5,030 bases of DNA from Croceibacterium_A sp039927815 (lineage in GTDB: Bacteria > Pseudomonadota > Alphaproteobacteria > Sphingomonadales > Sphingomonadaceae), in assembly GCA_039927815.1 (NCBI GenBank), contig JBDSUJ010000127.1, positions 1 to 5,030 of the forward strand. Direction: 5' to 3'. The position numbers and the translations under genes were made by a program. Each line of letters begins with the position of its first letter. Position 1 is the first letter of the stretch. The notes under the pieces are model-generated. The model saw only the letters and a program-made list of their open reading frames with translations. It was not told the DNA's origin and did not search any database. This document shows, one piece after another, positions 1 to 5,030 of this stretch.

Positions 1-49
1 GATCATAGCGGGGGTGATCTCAATCGCCGGCCTGTCACGCGAATCATAA
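1..49 (+). CDS. possible C-terminal tail of an unidentified upstream gene (partial)
   Basis: The frame beginning at base 2 reads IIAGVISIAGLSRES and stops at TAA 47-49. The pattern, a hydrophobic stretch ending in a short charged tail, resembles the end of a polytopic membrane protein such as a major-facilitator transporter, but 15 residues are too few to identify anything. The AT-richer, non-coding-looking DNA starts right after this stop, which weakly supports a gene end here. The start lies outside the window. The alternative is that the whole stretch 1-227 is intergenic. Low confidence. Confidence 0.3.
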   Translation, partial: IIAGVISIAGLSRES

Positions 50-70
50 CTCTGCTTTGTCATGTACACA

Positions 71-94
71 ATGCCCAAAAAGCAGGCATCCTGC
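71..94. promoter_or_regulatory. overlapping inverted repeats upstream of the sigma-54 promoter (possible activator site)
   Basis: Two overlapping dyads are visible: ATGCC (71-75) paired with GGCAT (85-89), and GCAGG (82-86) paired with CCTGC (90-94), the latter with only 3 bases between the arms. They lie roughly 100 bases upstream of the predicted transcription start of glnK, a usual distance for the enhancer site of a sigma-54 activator such as NtrC. Neither matches the enteric NtrC consensus (GCAC-N7-GTGC) well, so the link to NtrC is inference. They could instead be a hairpin at the end of an upstream transcript; no T-run follows. Confidence 0.3.
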
Positions 95-161
95 GTAAGA
101 TTCAAGCGAATTCGGCGGGAGGACGCGGGTGGGTGACGCCGGGCACCGGTCGTGCGCATTT

Positions 162-177
162 TGGCACGGATGTTGCA
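162..177 (+). promoter_or_regulatory. sigma-54 (RpoN) promoter of the glnK-amtB operon
   Basis: The bases TGGCACG GATG TTGCA match the sigma-54 consensus TGGCACR-N4-TTGCW at every defined position. The invariant GG (163-164, the -24 element) and GC (175-176, the -12 element) are separated by exactly 10 bases. Transcription should begin about 12 bases after the GC, near 187-189, giving a leader of about 40 bases before the glnK start at 228. Sigma-54 control with NtrC activation is established for glnK-amtB operons in many proteobacteria; which activator acts here is inferred. Confidence 0.9.
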
Positions 178-214
178 GTACTGACCTTCGGCCGGGGATC
201 GTCCGGTAAGCCAT

Positions 215-221
215 AGGGGGG
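215..221 (+). promoter_or_regulatory. ribosome binding site of glnK
   Basis: The AGGGGGG run ends six bases before ATG 228 but only three bases before the in-frame GTG at 225. The spacing therefore favours ATG 228, which also gives the standard 112-residue P-II length. Confidence 0.7.
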
Positions 222-227
222 TCAGTG

Positions 228-566
228 ATGAAATTCATCATAGCCATCATCAAGCCATTCAAGCTGGACGAAGTCCGCGAAGCGCTCGGCGCGATCGGCA
301 TTGCCGGAATGACCGTGTCCGAGGTCAAGGGCTTCGGCCGCCAGAAAGGGCAAACCGAGATTTATCGCGGCGCCGAATACTCGACCAATATGTTGCCCAA
401 GGTCAAAATCGAAGTCGCGGCCAGCGACGCGCTCGCCGCGCAAGTCGTCGAAACAATCCAGCAGACGGCGAGCACCGACAGCATCGGCGACGGCAAGATT
501 TTCGTGCTCGACCTCGCGTCGACCACCCGCATCCGCACCGGCGAGACCGGCGACAACGCGCTGTGA
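228..566 (+). CDS. glnK: nitrogen regulatory protein P-II (GlnK type)
   Basis: This cytoplasmic trimeric signal protein senses ATP/ADP and 2-oxoglutarate and controls the ammonium channel AmtB and, in many bacteria, the glutamine synthetase and Ntr cascade. The product is 112 residues, exactly the family norm, starting MKFIIAIIKPFKLDEVREAL. The T-loop (about residues 37-55) contains TEIYRGAEYSTN with Tyr51, the uridylylation site of GlnB/GlnK. Gln39 and Lys58, which contact 2-oxoglutarate, are present, as are the nucleotide-binding IGDGK (86-90), Arg101 and Arg103. The C-terminal signature reads TDSIGDGKIFV, with Asp-Ser where enteric proteins have Gly-Arg/Lys at 84-85. A GTG lies one codon upstream of the chosen ATG. 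The stop is 29 bases before amtB and a sigma-54 promoter lies upstream, so this is the first gene of a glnK-amtB operon. I use the glnK name because of the amtB linkage; a GlnB-like role cannot be excluded. Confidence 0.96.
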   Translation: MKFIIAIIKPFKLDEVREALGAIGIAGMTVSEVKGFGRQKGQTEIYRGAEYSTNMLPKVKIEVAASDALAAQVVETIQQTASTDSIGDGKIFVLDLASTTRIRTGETGDNAL

Positions 567-595
567 GCGCCTTCCAGGACATGAGGGGTAACACT

Positions 596-2131
596 ATGAT
601 CCGGAAAATCGTGTATCGCGTCGGCGGGGTTGGAGCGTCGTTGTTCGCCGCCACCGCCGCATGGGCGCAGGATACGGCGACTGCCGTAGCGAGTGCCGCT
701 ACCGACACCGCCGCCACAGTCGCCACAGTCGCGGCTGACACCGCCGCGGCCGCTGCACCCGCCGTAGCCGCGGTCGCGGCCGCTCCGGCAACCGCCATGA
801 TCAAGGCGCCTGTTGCCGAGCAGATGGCGACCATGATGAACAAGGGCGACACCGCCTGGATGCTAGTTGCCTCGGCGCTCGTGCTGATGATGAGCGTTCC
901 CGGCCTCGCGCTGTTCTACGGCGGTCTGGTTCGCACAAAGAATATGCTGAGCGTCTGCATGCAGGTGTTCATGATCGTTTCGGTCGCCGGCCTGGTCTGG
1001 GCCTGCTGGGGGTATTCGATGGCCTTTACCGCCGGTTCGACTCCGTTCGTCGGCGGGTTCAGCAAAGTCTTCCTGATGGGCGTGACCAGCTCAAGCATGG
1101 CCGCGACGTTCTCCAACAACGTCTATATTCCCGAACTGGTCTACATGGTCTTCCAGATGACCTTCGCGATGATCACCCCGGCGCTGATTGTCGGGGCCTT
1201 CGCCGAGCGAGTGAAGTTCACGCCGCTGATGGTGTTCATGGTGCTGTGGATGACCGTGGTCTATTTCCCGATCGCGCACATGGTGTGGTATTGGGCGGGT
1301 CCAGACTTCCTGTCGGGCAATCCCAGCGACGCGGGCTATCTGTTCCAGAAGGGCGCGCTCGATTTTGCCGGCGGCACCGTGGTGCACATCAACGCGGGCA
1401 TCGCTGGCCTGGTCGGCTGCCTGATGATCGGCAAGCGGCTGGGCTTCGGCAAGGAAGCCACTCCGCCGCATTCGCTCACTATGACCATGATCGGCGCCAG
1501 CCTGCTGTGGGTGGGCTGGTTCGGTTTCAACGCCGGATCCAACCTCGAAGCCAACGGCGTGACCGGGGTTGCCTTCGTCAACACCATGCTCGCCACTTGC
1601 GCTGCGGCAGTATCGTGGGCCCTGGTTGAACAGCTCCACCACGGCAAGCCGTCAATGCTCGGCGCCGCGACCGGCGCGGTCGCAGGACTCGTGGCGATAA
1701 CCCCGGCCTCCGGGTACGGCGCGCCGATGACCTCCATCGTCATGGGCCTGCTGGTTTCGCCGATCTGCTACTTGTTCGTCAGCAAGGTAAAGAACGCCTT
1801 CAAATATGACGATACGCTCGACGTGTTCGGGGTGCACTGCATCGGCGGAATCTTCGGCGCGCTGGCAACCGGCGTAGTCGCGGATCCGGCCCTCGGCGGG
1901 CAAGGGTGGTTCGACTACACAGTCTTCCCGGCGGTTCCGGGTGCCTACGACATGGCGGGACAACTTGTGACTCAGTTCAAGGCAGTCGCCCTGACGCTTG
2001 CCTGGTCCGGCATCGGCTCGGCGATCCTGTTCTTCATCGTCGACAAGCTGTTCGGCCTCCGCCCGACGGATGACGCCGAACTCGAAGGGCTAGACATCCG
2101 CGAGCACGGCGAGCGCGCCTACAATTATTGA
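596..2131 (+). CDS. amtB: ammonium transporter AmtB
   Basis: This is an inner-membrane trimeric channel of the Amt/Mep/Rh family that takes up ammonium. The product is 511 residues, against about 428 for E. coli AmtB. ATG 596 was chosen over an in-frame GTG at 563 because GAGGGG (583-588) lies 7 bases upstream and the N-terminus becomes a clean signal peptide (residues 1-24, cleavage after AWA). Residues 25 to about 83 are alanine-rich low complexity, and the channel follows, beginning at GDTAWMLVASALVLMMS. By alignment with E. coli AmtB the key residues are all present: Phe-gate F190 (E. coli F107) and F311 (F215), W231 (W148), S315 (S219), D256 (D160) and the pore histidines H264 (H168) and H414 (H318). 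The cytoplasmic tail, GLRPTDDAELEGLDIREHGE onward, matches the conserved C-terminal region that contacts GlnK. Co-transcribed with glnK, 29 bases downstream of it. It looks intact and functional; the long N-terminal extension is its only odd feature. Confidence 0.97.
   Translation: MIRKIVYRVGGVGASLFAATAAWAQDTATAVASAATDTAATVATVAADTAAAAAPAVAAVAAAPATAMIKAPVAEQMATMMNKGDTAWMLVASALVLMMSVPGLALFYGGLVRTKNMLSVCMQVFMIVSVAGLVWACWGYSMAFTAGSTPFVGGFSKVFLMGVTSSSMAATFSNNVYIPELVYMVFQMTFAMITPALIVGAFAERVKFTPLMVFMVLWMTVVYFPIAHMVWYWAGPDFLSGNPSDAGYLFQKGALDFAGGTVVHINAGIAGLVGCLMIGKRLGFGKEATPPHSLTMTMIGASLLWVGWFGFNAGSNLEANGVTGVAFVNTMLATCAAAVSWALVEQLHHGKPSMLGAATGAVAGLVAITPASGYGAPMTSIVMGLLVSPICYLFVSKVKNAFKYDDTLDVFGVHCIGGIFGALATGVVADPALGGQGWFDYTVFPAVPGAYDMAGQLVTQFKAVALTLAWSGIGSAILFFIVDKLFGLRPTDDAELEGLDIREHGERAYNY
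704..747 (+). repeat. short direct repeats encoding the Ala-rich N-terminal extension of AmtB
   Basis: The 11-mer GACACCGCCGC occurs at 704-714 and again at 737-747, exactly 33 bases (11 codons) apart in the same frame. Between them GCCACAGTC is tandemly duplicated (713-721, 722-730). The protein shows the duplication as TDTAATVATVAADTAA. This suggests the low-complexity segment after the signal peptide grew by slippage or small in-frame duplications. Confidence 0.6.
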
Positions 2132-2138
2132 TCAGTTT

Positions 2139-2168
2139 GGCGGGACCGGACCCTCTCCCGGTCCCGCC
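2139..2168 (+). terminator. GC-rich hairpin just after amtB (no T-run)
   Basis: GGCGGGACCGG (2139-2149) pairs perfectly over 11 bp with CCGGTCCCGCC (2158-2168) around an 8-base loop, starting 8 bases after the amtB stop. No U-tract follows, so by itself it is a poor intrinsic terminator; it may protect the mRNA 3' end, or act together with the hairpin that follows at 2202. Confidence 0.6.
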
Positions 2169-2201
2169 TCATGACGTTCCTCCTGCGAACGCAACTTTAA
2201 C

Positions 2202-2232
2202 GGGCCGGAGCCACCCGCTCCGGCCCTTTTTT
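2202..2232 (+). terminator. rho-independent terminator of the glnK-amtB operon
   Basis: GGGCCGGAGC (2202-2211) pairs over 10 bp with GCTCCGGCCC (2217-2226) around a 5-base loop and is followed at once by six T (2227-2232). This is a textbook intrinsic terminator for transcription from the plus strand, about 70 bases after the amtB stop. Confidence 0.92.
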
Positions 2233-2474
2233 CGCGTCGCAGGGTGTAGCATTTGCGCCACAAGCGCGCAGATTCGGCCTCTTTCCGACACTGCATCAGG
2301 ACGTTACGCCGCGTCCCCCCATGGGGCAAAAATGGCGGCTGACCCTTGGTGGAGAGCGGCACGGCGACAACTTCGCCAACGATAGAAACTAACTTCGTGC
2401 CGTTCAGTTGTGGTTGCCAGCAATTGAAGCTGCAATTAGAAGGCGAACCCGAAGGTTCACTAGGGGAAGACGAA
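2233..2474 (+). promoter_or_regulatory. gene-free leader/promoter region of the OmpA-family gene, with small dyads
   Basis: No coding region is supported here; the frame of the downstream gene stays open back to 2346, but the signal peptide and ribosome site place its start at 2475. The promoter must lie here, since a strong terminator precedes it, but I see no convincing -35/-10 pair. Visible elements are the palindrome CCCCATGGGG (2317-2326), an imperfect 16-bp dyad AATTGAAGCTGCAATT (2422-2437, one mismatched pair), a small hairpin GAACC-CGAA-GGTTC (2445-2458), and the ribosome site AGGGGA (2462-2467), 7 bases before the ATG. The last hairpin, four bases upstream of the ribosome site, could influence translation. 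Confidence 0.5.
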
Positions 2475-3620
2475 ATGCGTAGATTAGCGCTGGGAATGGC
2501 AGTTGCAGCCACGGCTCTCGCCGCTCCCGCAATGGCTCGGGATGGTGAGGGCTATTTTGGAGCCGACCTCGGGGTGAGCCAGGTCAACGATGTCAACGTT
2601 AACATCAAGGGCATTAACGCCGTTACGGTTGACCACGAGATGGGCTACGATTTAGGCGCCTTCATCGGCTACGATTTTGGCATGCTCCGCATCGAAGGCG
2701 AAATGGCTTACAAGGAGTATGAGCCGGACGTCTTGACTGCTCTTTCCCCGGGCATCCCGCAGTTCACTACCGTCGGTCCGTTCAAGACTGGTACTTTCAA
2801 TCCCGTCCAGGGTGAACTCCAAGTCGTTACGGCGATGGCCAACGCGATGCTCGATTTCGGCGGTAACGACGGTATCGGCTTCGCCGTCGGCGTTGGTGCC
2901 GGCCATGCATGGGTCGACGCAGATTACACAGTAGGCCTCAACCGCGCGACTGGCGTCGGTGTGGGATACCTGCGCGGAAACGATCACAACTGGGCTTGGC
3001 AGGGTCTTGCCCAGGTTCGGATTCCAGTCACGGAAGACGCGGAGATCGGACTTAAGTACCGCTACCTGAACACCTTGCAATTGAACATGACGGACACGGC
3101 CGGACGGGCTAACGCGTTCGAACTGGAGAGCCACTCGGCCCTGGTCAGCTTCATGGCGAATTTCGGCCGCGTGGCGCCGCCACCTCCCCCGCCGCCTCCC
3201 CCGCCTCCGCCGCCGCCGCCTCCGCCGCCTCCGCCGCCTCCCCCGCCTCCCCCGCCCATGGTGGTGCAGTGCAACCAGGGGCCGTACATCGTGTTCTTCG
3301 ACTGGGATAAGTCGGATGTCACGCCCGAGGCCGCGACGATCCTCGACAGTGCGGTTACAGCTTACGGCAATTGCGGCAGTGCCGCGATCATGCTGGCCGG
3401 CCACGCCGACCGGTCGGGTTCGACACAATACAATGTCGGTTTGTCCGAGCGTCGCAACGGCGCAGTCCGCAGCTACCTCAGCAGCCGCGGCATTCCGGAC
3501 ACGCGTATCGCGAGCCAGGCATTCGGCGAAAGCATGCCTCGCGTGCCGACCGCTGATGGCGTTCGCGAACCGCAGAACCGACGGGTGGAAATCACTTACG
3601 GGCCCGGTTCAGGCCAGTAA
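2475..3620 (+). CDS. OmpA-family outer-membrane beta-barrel protein with polyproline linker
   Basis: This protein probably anchors the outer membrane to peptidoglycan. It is 381 residues: a signal peptide (1-21, cleavage after AMA); a beta-barrel (about 25-230) beginning GYFGADLGVSQV and ending in a strand with terminal Phe (SALVSFMANF), as expected for outer-membrane insertion; 27 consecutive prolines (235-261); and an OmpA/MotB-type domain (about 270-375). That domain carries FFDWDKSDVTPEA, GHADRSGSTQYNVGLSERR and NRRVEI. Asp312 and Arg327 have the same 15-residue spacing as the diaminopimelate-binding Asp/Arg pair of Acinetobacter OmpA. Cys266 and Cys300 in the periplasmic part could form a disulfide. 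ATG 2475 was chosen for its ribosome site and signal peptide. It appears monocistronic, flanked by terminators. I leave the symbol empty because sphingomonads, like many bacteria, can carry several OmpA-family paralogs. Confidence 0.92.
   Translation: MRRLALGMAVAATALAAPAMARDGEGYFGADLGVSQVNDVNVNIKGINAVTVDHEMGYDLGAFIGYDFGMLRIEGEMAYKEYEPDVLTALSPGIPQFTTVGPFKTGTFNPVQGELQVVTAMANAMLDFGGNDGIGFAVGVGAGHAWVDADYTVGLNRATGVGVGYLRGNDHNWAWQGLAQVRIPVTEDAEIGLKYRYLNTLQLNMTDTAGRANAFELESHSALVSFMANFGRVAPPPPPPPPPPPPPPPPPPPPPPPPPPPMVVQCNQGPYIVFFDWDKSDVTPEAATILDSAVTAYGNCGSAAIMLAGHADRSGSTQYNVGLSERRNGAVRSYLSSRGIPDTRIASQAFGESMPRVPTADGVREPQNRRVEITYGPGSGQ
3177..3257 (+). repeat. 27-codon polyproline tract
   Basis: Twenty-seven consecutive CCN codons: mostly CCG and CCT, with some CCC and one CCA. 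The non-template strand is C-rich and the template strand carries many G-runs of 2-5 bases. Tracts of this kind form stiff polyproline-II linkers that span the periplasm; the mixed codons argue against a very recent single-triplet expansion, though hexamer CCGCCT units recur. Confidence 0.95.
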
Positions 3621-3642
3621 CGCGCCACGACAGAAAACAAGC

Positions 3643-3680
3643 GGGGCCGGAAGAGCGATCTTCCGGCCCCATTTGTTTGT
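3643..3680. terminator. hairpin terminator between convergent genes, possibly bidirectional
   Basis: GGGGCCGGAAGA (3643-3654) pairs perfectly over 12 bp with TCTTCCGGCCCC (3659-3670), closed by the GNRA-type tetraloop GCGA. On the plus strand the stem is followed by ATTTGTTTGTT, ending the OmpA-family transcript 22 bases after its stop. On the minus strand it is followed by GCTTGTTTTCTG, 50 bases after the stop of the DUF442 gene. It can therefore serve both converging transcripts; the U-tracts are interrupted on both sides. Confidence 0.85.
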
Positions 3681-3719
3681 TCGCCAGAGCAGGCGGTGTC
3701 TCGCCCGCTCTGAGCCGGA

Positions 3720-4160
3720 TCAGCCGCGGCGGTTTCGGGCCAGCAAATCCATTAGCGGGCGAACAGGGGACACGTCATAGCCCGCTCCTGCCGCATCATT
3801 GGCAACGGCGTCGGGATCGCGGCCGAGCGATGCCTGAGCCAACGACCACAACAGGGTCGATCGAGTGCCGGACCGGCAAAAGGCCAGGACTGGACCGGTT
3901 GACTGTGTGAGCGCCGCGACCATTGCTTCGACTTGGCCTTCGTCGAACCCTGCCGACGTAACCGGGATGGCCGTATAAGCGAGCCCGGCCGCGCGCGCGG
4001 CTTGCTCTATTGCATGCCCATCCGGCTGATCGGCAGATTCGCCATCGGGGCGATTGTTGATCAGACATGCAAAGCCTCGCGCTCGCGCGTCCGCGACATC
4101 TCCCACGGCCAGTTGCGGGCTGGCCCAAAAGTCCTCAGTCACCCGGCGGAAGTCGCTCAC
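3720..4160 (-). CDS. DUF442/TIGR01244-family phosphatase- or sulfurtransferase-like protein
   Basis: A soluble protein of 146 residues, complete for a stand-alone member of the DUF442 family (the N-terminal domain of Blh-type proteins, whose fold is related to tyrosine phosphatases). Visible signatures are FWASPQLAVGDV near the N-terminus, CLINNRPDGE (about 32-41) and the catalytic-loop motif LAFCRSGTRS with Cys95 and Arg100. The loop reads C-X4-R, as in rhodanese-like sulfurtransferases, not the classical phosphatase C-X5-R; the in vivo substrate is unknown for most members. In Blh proteins this domain is fused to an ETHE1-like metallo-hydrolase and tied to sulfide oxidation, but no such partner is visible here. 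The start is GTG at 4160, overlapping the stop of the upstream terC-family gene in GTGA, so translation is probably coupled. The TGA stop is followed by the shared hairpin at 3643-3670. Confidence 0.85.
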   Translation of the reverse strand: MSDFRRVTEDFWASPQLAVGDVADARARGFACLINNRPDGESADQPDGHAIEQAARAAGLAYTAIPVTSAGFDEGQVEAMVAALTQSTGPVLAFCRSGTRSTLLWSLAQASLGRDPDAVANDAAGAGYDVSPVRPLMDLLARNRRG

Positions 4161-4960
4161 CGGCCACCCTCCGCAAGGTCTCGCTGCCGCTGCCTGCGGT
4201 TGCGCTTGATCATGTTGAGCAGTTCCACGCCGAATGAGAAGGCCATCGCCGCGTAGATATAGCCCTTGGGAACGTGGAACCCAAAACCATCGGCCAGCAA
4301 CACCAGGCCGATCATGACGAGAAATGCCAACGCGAGCATGACCAGCGAGGGGTTCCGCTCGATGAATTTGGCCAGGGGATCCGCCGCCAACAACATCAGT
4401 CCGACTGTGATCACCACCGCGGCCACCATGATCAGGATATCGTCGGTCATCCCGACAGCCGTGAGAATCGAATCCACTGAAAACACCAGATCCAGCGCGA
4501 TTATCTGCGCTACCGCGACCCCAAACGCGATCTGGGCGGGGCCCTTGTTACGATCGAGCAGGTCATTCGACTGGTCTTCCGGGACCATGCTGTGATGTAT
4601 CTCTTTGGTGGCCTTCCACAGGAGGAACATGCCGCCGGCGATCAGGATGAGGTCGCGGCCGGAAAACGCCGTTTCGAAGCTGGTCTCGCCGTGACTGTCG
4701 AGCGCTCCGCGCAGACCGAGATCGAACAGCGGCGCCTGCAGGGTTACGAGCCAGCCGATCAGCATCAACAACGCGATGCGCATGCCCAAGGCGAGCGACA
4801 AACCCAGGCGACGGGCCGCTTGTTGCCGCTCGGGCGGCAGTTTGTTCGACAGTATGGCGATGAAAACCAAGTTGTCGATGCCGAGCACCAGCTCGAGCAC
4901 GATCAGGGTGAGCAAGGCTGCCCACGCAGCGGGGTCGGTCAGAAGCGCGACGATATCCAT
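4157..4960 (-). CDS. TerC-family integral membrane protein (YoaE/Alx-like)
   Basis: An inner-membrane protein of 267 residues with about seven hydrophobic segments. The two internally similar TerC signatures are clear: LELVLGIDNLVFIAIL (Glu23, Asp29, Asn30) and ALDLVFSVDSILTAVGM (Asp157, Asp163), acidic residues that lie within membrane segments and suit metal-ion binding. The C-terminal FGFHVPKGYIYAAMAFSFGVELLN is also typical, followed by a basic cytoplasmic tail. TerC relatives are associated with manganese export and metal loading of secreted enzymes, and the founding member with tellurite resistance; no ter operon is present here, so I do not use the name terC. ATG 4960 gives the usual MD-start. 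An in-frame TTG at 4966 (two extra residues) is possible and has a better-spaced weak ribosome site (GGCGGG on the minus strand, + positions 4973-4978). The gene overlaps the DUF442 gene by four bases. Nothing upstream is identifiable before the window ends. Confidence 0.93.
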   Translation of the reverse strand: MDIVALLTDPAAWAALLTLIVLELVLGIDNLVFIAILSNKLPPERQQAARRLGLSLALGMRIALLMLIGWLVTLQAPLFDLGLRGALDSHGETSFETAFSGRDLILIAGGMFLLWKATKEIHHSMVPEDQSNDLLDRNKGPAQIAFGVAVAQIIALDLVFSVDSILTAVGMTDDILIMVAAVVITVGLMLLAADPLAKFIERNPSLVMLALAFLVMIGLVLLADGFGFHVPKGYIYAAMAFSFGVELLNMIKRNRRQRQRDLAEGGR

Positions 4961-4966
4961 GGCCAA

Positions 4967-5030
4967 GCTGTACCCGCCGCCCGAGACGAGGCAAGTGGGG
5001 TTTGCCGCAGTCCGGCGCGCTCCCGGGCCG
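4967..5030 (-). other. short upstream segment of the TerC-family gene
   Basis: Sixty-four bases up to the window edge. All three minus-strand frames are open, so this may be leader DNA or the end of an upstream gene. I see no promoter motif, only the weak GGCGGG ribosome site. Confidence 0.4.

Noticed and set aside
1..216. Plus-strand frame 1 is open for 71 codons and ends at TAG 214-216, just before glnK.
   Set aside because: It runs straight through the sigma-54 promoter and AT-richer non-coding-looking DNA, shows no recognisable protein pattern, and has no clear start within the window.
563..595. GTG 563 as start of amtB, overlapping the glnK stop.
   Set aside because: It would place 11 unrelated residues before a clean signal peptide, whereas ATG 596 has a well-spaced GAGGGG ribosome site.
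403..852. Long minus-strand open frame with an alanine-rich product across the glnK/amtB junction.
   Set aside because: It is antisense to two clear genes; its low-complexity product only reflects the GC-rich repeats of the AmtB extension.
1091..1642. Minus-strand open frame of 183 codons inside amtB.
   Set aside because: Its composition is rich in His, Arg and Gln, typical of the reverse frame of a GC-rich membrane-protein gene, and it has no ribosome site or family signature.
2128..2385. Plus-strand 85-codon frame after amtB.
   Set aside because: It spans two hairpins, including a strong terminator, and its product has no recognisable features.
3177..3257. The C-rich triplet array as a CRISPR or mobile repeat.
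   Set aside because: There are no spacers or conserved repeat units; it is an in-frame proline linker inside an intact gene.
2652..3428. Minus-strand open frame of 258 codons opposite the OmpA-family gene, including a poly-Gly/Arg stretch.
   Set aside because: It is the shadow of the polyproline tract and surrounding gene; the glycine or arginine runs are simply the complement of CCN repeats.
4563..4994. Minus-strand 143-codon frame overlapping the start of the TerC-family gene.
   Set aside because: It is a shifted frame of the same gene, Arg-rich and without family motifs.

Overview
The window looks like ordinary chromosomal DNA from an alphaproteobacterium, most likely a sphingomonad (Sphingomonas/Erythrobacter/Novosphingobium-like). 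This rests on the GC-rich composition, a P-II T-loop of the kind I recall from that group (AEYSTNMLPK), and an OmpA-family protein with a long polyproline linker followed by an FFDWDKSDVTPEA-type peptidoglycan-binding domain, an arrangement I associate with the order. I assigned this from memory of the families, not from a search.

Layout. Positions 1-49 may hold the last 15 codons of an unidentified gene. A near-perfect sigma-54 promoter (162-177) then drives a two-gene ammonium operon: a P-II signalling protein (glnK, 228-566) and the ammonium channel amtB (596-2131). Two hairpins follow; the second has a run of six T and is a standard intrinsic terminator. A gene-free leader of about 240 bases, containing small dyads, precedes a monocistronic gene for an OmpA-family outer-membrane protein (2475-3620) with a signal peptide, a beta-barrel, 27 consecutive prolines and an OmpA/MotB peptidoglycan-binding domain. 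A 12-bp perfect hairpin with a GCGA loop sits between this gene and the convergent minus-strand genes, and could terminate from both sides. On the minus strand a TerC-family membrane protein (4960-4157) overlaps by four bases a small DUF442/TIGR01244 phosphatase- or sulfurtransferase-like protein (4160-3720).

How the genes work together. GlnK and AmtB form the classical nitrogen-sensing pair. When nitrogen is plentiful, unmodified GlnK is expected to dock its T-loop into the cytoplasmic side of AmtB and block it; Tyr51 uridylylation relieves the block. The sigma-54 promoter fits NtrC-type induction under nitrogen limitation. The OmpA-family protein would tether the outer membrane to peptidoglycan and is functionally unrelated. 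The TerC/DUF442 pair is probably co-transcribed and translationally coupled, but what links the two functions cannot be read from the sequence.

I found no mobile element, CRISPR array, tRNA/rRNA or evident new system. The items most worth checking are the sigma-54 promoter with its upstream dyads, the extreme polyproline tract, the repeat-built alanine-rich extension of AmtB, and the terC/DUF442 coupling.
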